Position numbers and translations under genes: made by a program. Positions 14,831-17,252 of a stretch of 17,252 nt of DNA are shown here, piece after piece (position 1 is the first letter of the stretch; every line of letters begins with the position of its first letter). This stretch comes from Spirochaetales bacterium (GTDB lineage: Bacteria; Spirochaetota; Spirochaetia; DSM-27196; SLST01), in assembly GCA_030642995.1 (NCBI GenBank), contig DAOWMR010000018.1, positions 1 to 17,252 of the forward strand. Direction: 5' to 3'. The notes under the pieces are model-generated. The model saw only the letters and a program-made list of their open reading frames with translations. It was not told where the DNA came from and did no database searches.

Positions 14831-15658
14831 ATGAGGCGAACGCGACAACTCTGCTTTGCAATACTGATTCTCGTTACGCTGCAAGGTTTCTCCGAGGAGC
14901 GGGCTCATGACCTGGTTCATGAGCTGAAACGGGGCGAAACGATATATACCTTGGCCCGGCAGTACGGCGTCTCAGCTAGTGCGCTCCTGGACTACAACTC
15001 CATAGCAGACCCAACGCGTCTCCCGGTGGGCGCCCGAATCCGAATTCCCGGAACCTATGTGGTCAAAGCCGGCGAGTACATCTATTCAATCGCCCGGAAG
15101 CTCGGGGTTGACTGGCAGGACTTGCTCCAATCAAACGGCTTGGGTCAGAACGATGTTGTCAGGCCGGGAGATGTGTTGCTGGTTCCGTCGGGCGCTATGG
15201 CGCCTGATGTTACAGAGGTGACCACCGTTGTGGTGCCCGATCCAACGCCGATTTCCGTGACACCGACAACCACGGGCGCCGTATCCTCGGGCGCCGTATC
15301 CTCGGCGCAGCTGATCTGGCCCCATCCCGGCGAGCGAGAAGCGTGGGACGGACGAATTCGCGGCGTCGCCATGTTGGGGGAGTCGGGCGACGTGTTCCAG
15401 TCTGTGACGAGCGGTGTTGTCTCGTTTGTGGGTCCGTTCACGAGTTTCGGTAAACTCATCCTGGTCAGAGCTGAGAATGGTTACCTGTACGGGTATGCGG
15501 GGGCAGATCGCGTGGACGTAGTGCTTGGCCAGCGGGTCAGTAACGGTACCGTCCTCGGTTCAGTTGGTGTTTCTCCGGCTTTTCATTCCGCTCGTGTGCT
15601 CTTCACGGTGTGGCGGAACAATCAATATATCGATCCTGAGCATGCACCTCGGGGTTGA
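14831..15658 (+). CDS. Two-LysM protein with inactive LytM/M23 domain (NlpD-like)
   Basis: Probably a periplasmic peptidoglycan-binding protein that acts as an activator or scaffold for a cell wall hydrolase. The 275 residues carry a signal peptide (LCFAILILVTLQGFS, 7-21) and LysM 1 near 29-73 (HELKRGETIYTLARQYGVS...). LysM 2 lies near 76-119 (YVVKAGEYIYSIARKLGV...), then a Thr/Val/Pro linker, then an M23-like domain near 161-272. In the M23 fold the metal-binding residues are gone. The place of YxHLS reads YGYAGA, that of HLHFE reads RVLFTVW, and the first His/Asp site reads RGVAM. LysM plus decayed LytM is the NlpD/EnvC design. AAAGGGGA precedes the ATG at 14831. The sigma factor gene follows 60 bases after the stop. 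Confidence 0.85.
   Translation: MRRTRQLCFAILILVTLQGFSEERAHDLVHELKRGETIYTLARQYGVSASALLDYNSIADPTRLPVGARIRIPGTYVVKAGEYIYSIARKLGVDWQDLLQSNGLGQNDVVRPGDVLLVPSGAMAPDVTEVTTVVVPDPTPISVTPTTTGAVSSGAVSSAQLIWPHPGEREAWDGRIRGVAMLGESGDVFQSVTSGVVSFVGPFTSFGKLILVRAENGYLYGYAGADRVDVVLGQRVSNGTVLGSVGVSPAFHSARVLFTVWRNNQYIDPEHAPRG
15274..15303 (+). repeat. 15-bp perfect tandem duplication in the LysM/LytM linker
   Basis: GGGCGCCGTATCCTC occurs twice in a row (15274-15288 and 15289-15303), adding a five-residue repeat (GAVSS-GAVSS) to the flexible linker. The length is a multiple of three, so the frame is kept. It is probably a slippage product and may vary between strains. Confidence 0.85.
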
Positions 15659-15718
15659 CATCACGTGAACGCGGGCGTAGAACGGAAGAGAGTCCCGTGT
15701 GAGGAAGGACACACCGTC

Positions 15719-16717
15719 ATGAGTGAAACGGCTGTCTTGCCGAAATCAGTCTCAACCGGTTCTGCAAGGCGCGGTATCAGTTTTGCGGCGAGTGACGATG
15801 GAGCCGATCCGCTTACCTACTATCTTCAGCAGATTGCCATGTTCCCTCTACTCACCGGAGACTCCGAGCAGGAACTCGCGTTCCGGATAGCCAAGACGCG
15901 GGACAAATTTGAGGCGCTCCAGCGCCCGAGCGAACGCCGAAAACTGACCTCACAGCAGACGACAAGGGCGATTGAAGCAGCCGAGGAGGAGCTTCGTTCG
16001 CTGAAACATGAGATGATCAGATCCAACCTCCGACTGGTTGTGTCTATCGCAAAGCGCTATCAACATCGCGGGCTGGCCCTGCTTGATCTGATTGATGAGG
16101 GCAATATTGGGCTCATCGAGGCCGTAGATCGATTCAACTACCGAAAGGGTTGCCGGTTCTCCACCTACGGTACCTGGTGGATTCGCCAGGCCATTGTCAA
16201 GGCGCTTGCCGACAAGGGGCGTGTGATCCGTATCCCGGTGCACATGTTGAGCACGATGCGTCGGTGTTTCTTTGCCAATCGACAACTGACCGGTGAACTC
16301 GGGCGTCAGCCTTCAATGGCTGAACTTGCCGAGCGACTGACCCTTCCGACCAAACGGGTGGAAGAGATTTTGCGATTGAGCCAGGAGACAGCGTCCCTGG
16401 ACGTAACCGTGGACGACGACAGTGCGACTCGTCTGTCCGACCTCGTTGAGGACGACTCCTGGGATGCGCCGGAAGAAACCGCCTATCGGCTTTCCATCGA
16501 AGAATCCGTGCGGCTGGCACTCACGACCCTGACGACCCGGGAGAAGCAGATCGTGAAGCTCAGGTTCGGGATTGATGGGGAGGGTCCTCACACGCTCGAG
16601 GAAACCGGCCGCCGGCTCGGGATCACACGGGAGAGAGTCCGGCAGATCCAGGAAAAGGCAATCCGCAAGCTCCGACAGCTGGCCTCAATCAGAGTTTTCT
16701 ACGACCCTACAGCTTGA
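15719..16717 (+). CDS. Sigma-70 family RNA polymerase sigma factor, RpoD/RpoS type (group 2)
   Basis: Directs RNA polymerase to promoters. In the 332 residues, region 1.2 is DPLTYYLQQIAMFPLLT at 30-46. Region 2 runs from RSNLRLVVSIAKRYQHRGLALLDLIDEGNIGLIEAVDRFNYRKG to FSTYGTWWIRQAI (about 101-159), with the -10-reading YGTWWIRQ. Region 3 is the HMLSTMRR...ELGRQPSMAELAERL part. Region 4 is LTTREKQIVKLRFGIDG...ITRERVRQIQEKAIRKLR (about 270-320), the -35-reading helix-turn-helix. An Arg/Lys/Glu-rich insertion of about 40 residues (62-98) separates regions 1.2 and 2.1. Region 1.1 is essentially missing, so this is not a full primary sigma. I chose ATG 15719 with GAGGAAGGA before it; a GTG at 15665 is in frame. 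Its place after an NlpD-like gene suggests an RpoS-like role. The gene tail overlaps the convergent barrel gene by 11 bases. Confidence 0.92.
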   Translation: MSETAVLPKSVSTGSARRGISFAASDDGADPLTYYLQQIAMFPLLTGDSEQELAFRIAKTRDKFEALQRPSERRKLTSQQTTRAIEAAEEELRSLKHEMIRSNLRLVVSIAKRYQHRGLALLDLIDEGNIGLIEAVDRFNYRKGCRFSTYGTWWIRQAIVKALADKGRVIRIPVHMLSTMRRCFFANRQLTGELGRQPSMAELAERLTLPTKRVEEILRLSQETASLDVTVDDDSATRLSDLVEDDSWDAPEETAYRLSIEESVRLALTTLTTREKQIVKLRFGIDGEGPHTLEETGRRLGITRERVRQIQEKAIRKLRQLASIRVFYDPTA

Positions 16718-17252
16718 ACCCGGTGAAGAACCTCGGATAGACATCCAGAGTTGCTCCGTTGGCTCCGGCGGAGAAGGTCGGATTCGAGGAATCGAAGTAC
16801 CCCATGGCATCCCATCCAAGTGGTGAGTCAATGTCAAAGCTTCCGCCGATGAACCAGCCAATCCCATCCCCGATTGCTATTCCCGCCATGATGCGGGCAC
16901 TCGGGAAGGCGGCGCCTCGGGCGGTGTCAAAGAGGGAGATGAACCTGTCCTGCGCATCAACACCGTCGGTCATACGTTTCCATCCGAAGTCCAGGTCCAG
17001 ATAGAACGGACGCGTGGTAACGCGGAATCCAACTCCTGCACCGGCGCCAAATCCGTCCAGCTGTTGCCACTCGCCTTCGTGGCGCACTCCTGCGTATGCG
17101 AGAGTGTAAAAGATATTGCTCCCATTCTGGACACCCAACCAGGTGCGTTCGTCTCCTTCAAACCACACACTGACGTCGTGAATTCCCTGCTCTACGAAGG
17201 TAGCCAGGCCAATGGGAATGCCGTACATCTCTTCGGAGATGTTGACCAGACC
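16707..17252 (-). CDS. Surface beta-barrel protein, C-terminal part (LA_2272 repeat-like)
   Basis: The reading frame is open to the right edge, so only the last ~181 residues are present and the start lies outside. The edge sequence GLVNISEEMYGIPIGL resembles the repeated 'G(V/L)xNxxxxxxGxxxGL' strands of spirochaete LA_2272-type surface proteins. The rest is Gly- and aromatic-rich with alternating residues: NIFYTLAYAGVRHEG, GAGAGVGFRVTTRPFYLDLDFGW, MAGIAIGDGIGWFIGGSFDID, and a final VYPRFFTGFKL ending on a hydrophobic strand. This is what an outer-membrane beta-barrel looks like, and its end could be recognised by the BAM machinery. The stop codon lies inside the end of the sigma factor gene (11-base convergent overlap). 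The family assignment is tentative; the barrel call is stronger. Confidence 0.65.
   Translation of the reverse strand, partial: GLVNISEEMYGIPIGLATFVEQGIHDVSVWFEGDERTWLGVQNGSNIFYTLAYAGVRHEGEWQQLDGFGAGAGVGFRVTTRPFYLDLDFGWKRMTDGVDAQDRFISLFDTARGAAFPSARIMAGIAIGDGIGWFIGGSFDIDSPLGWDAMGYFDSSNPTFSAGANGATLDVYPRFFTGFKL

Noticed and set aside
14831..15658. Active M23 endopeptidase
   Set aside because: None of the metal-binding His/Asp residues of the M23 fold are present at their expected places, so an enzymatic role is not supported.
1..17252. CRISPR array, tRNA, rRNA, insertion sequence or prophage
   Set aside because: No spaced repeats, cloverleaf, rRNA-like sequence, transposase motif or terminal inverted repeats were seen on either strand.

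Overview
The window looks like chromosomal DNA of a free-living, probably anaerobic spirochaete or a relative. This is an inference. It rests on the gene mix: an AIM24-family protein, LysM plus decayed M23, a vWA-like exported protein, and a repeat-rich surface beta-barrel resembling the LA_2272 type. It also rests on the wholly bacterial operon layout and moderately high GC. No rRNA, tRNA, CRISPR array, transposase or phage gene was found. Coding density is very high. The longest gene-free stretch is about 200 bases, and several gene pairs overlap by 4-11 bases.

Layout. (1) 1-318, minus: start of a TIGR00266/AIM24-family gene that runs off the left edge. (2) 516-3676, plus: a methylthioadenosine salvage pair (mtnP, mtnA), an internally deleted trmO remnant, and a cyclopropane fatty acid synthase (cfa). 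(3) 3719-10973, minus: six tightly packed genes. In transcription order these are a CrtI/retinol-saturase-like flavoprotein, a flavin reductase fused to a 2Fe-2S ferredoxin, a DegV/FakB fatty-acid-binding protein, the FakA fatty acid kinase, a PlsY-like acyl-phosphate acyltransferase and a cytoplasmic sulfatase. (4) 11106-12593, plus: an exported vWA-like protein. (5) 12600-14759, minus: an ABC-2 permease, its ATPase and a small exported protein. (6) 14831-16717, plus: an NlpD-like LysM/decayed LytM protein followed by an RpoS/RpoD-type sigma factor. (7) 16707 to the right edge, minus: the C-terminal part of a surface beta-barrel protein.

The most interesting part is the six-gene minus-strand operon. 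FakB binds a free fatty acid, FakA phosphorylates it, and PlsY puts the acyl phosphate on glycerol-3-phosphate. Here that route is preceded by a flavoprotein oxidoreductase of the phytoene desaturase/retinol saturase family and a dedicated electron-transfer flavoprotein-ferredoxin. A sulfatase follows it. My inference is a self-contained pathway that alters the unsaturation of a fatty or isoprenoid acid and then activates it and puts it into lipid. I do not know of a described system with this gene set. The operon appears to start from an extended -10 promoter whose predicted start is the A of the first ATG (leaderless). A perfect 18-bp palindrome covers this promoter, which suggests control by a dedicated repressor.

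Other points: the trmO remnant looks like an exact in-frame deletion between two Leu-Asp-Gly-coding sites, and the LysM/LytM-sigma factor pair recalls the nlpD-rpoS arrangement of gammaproteobacteria.
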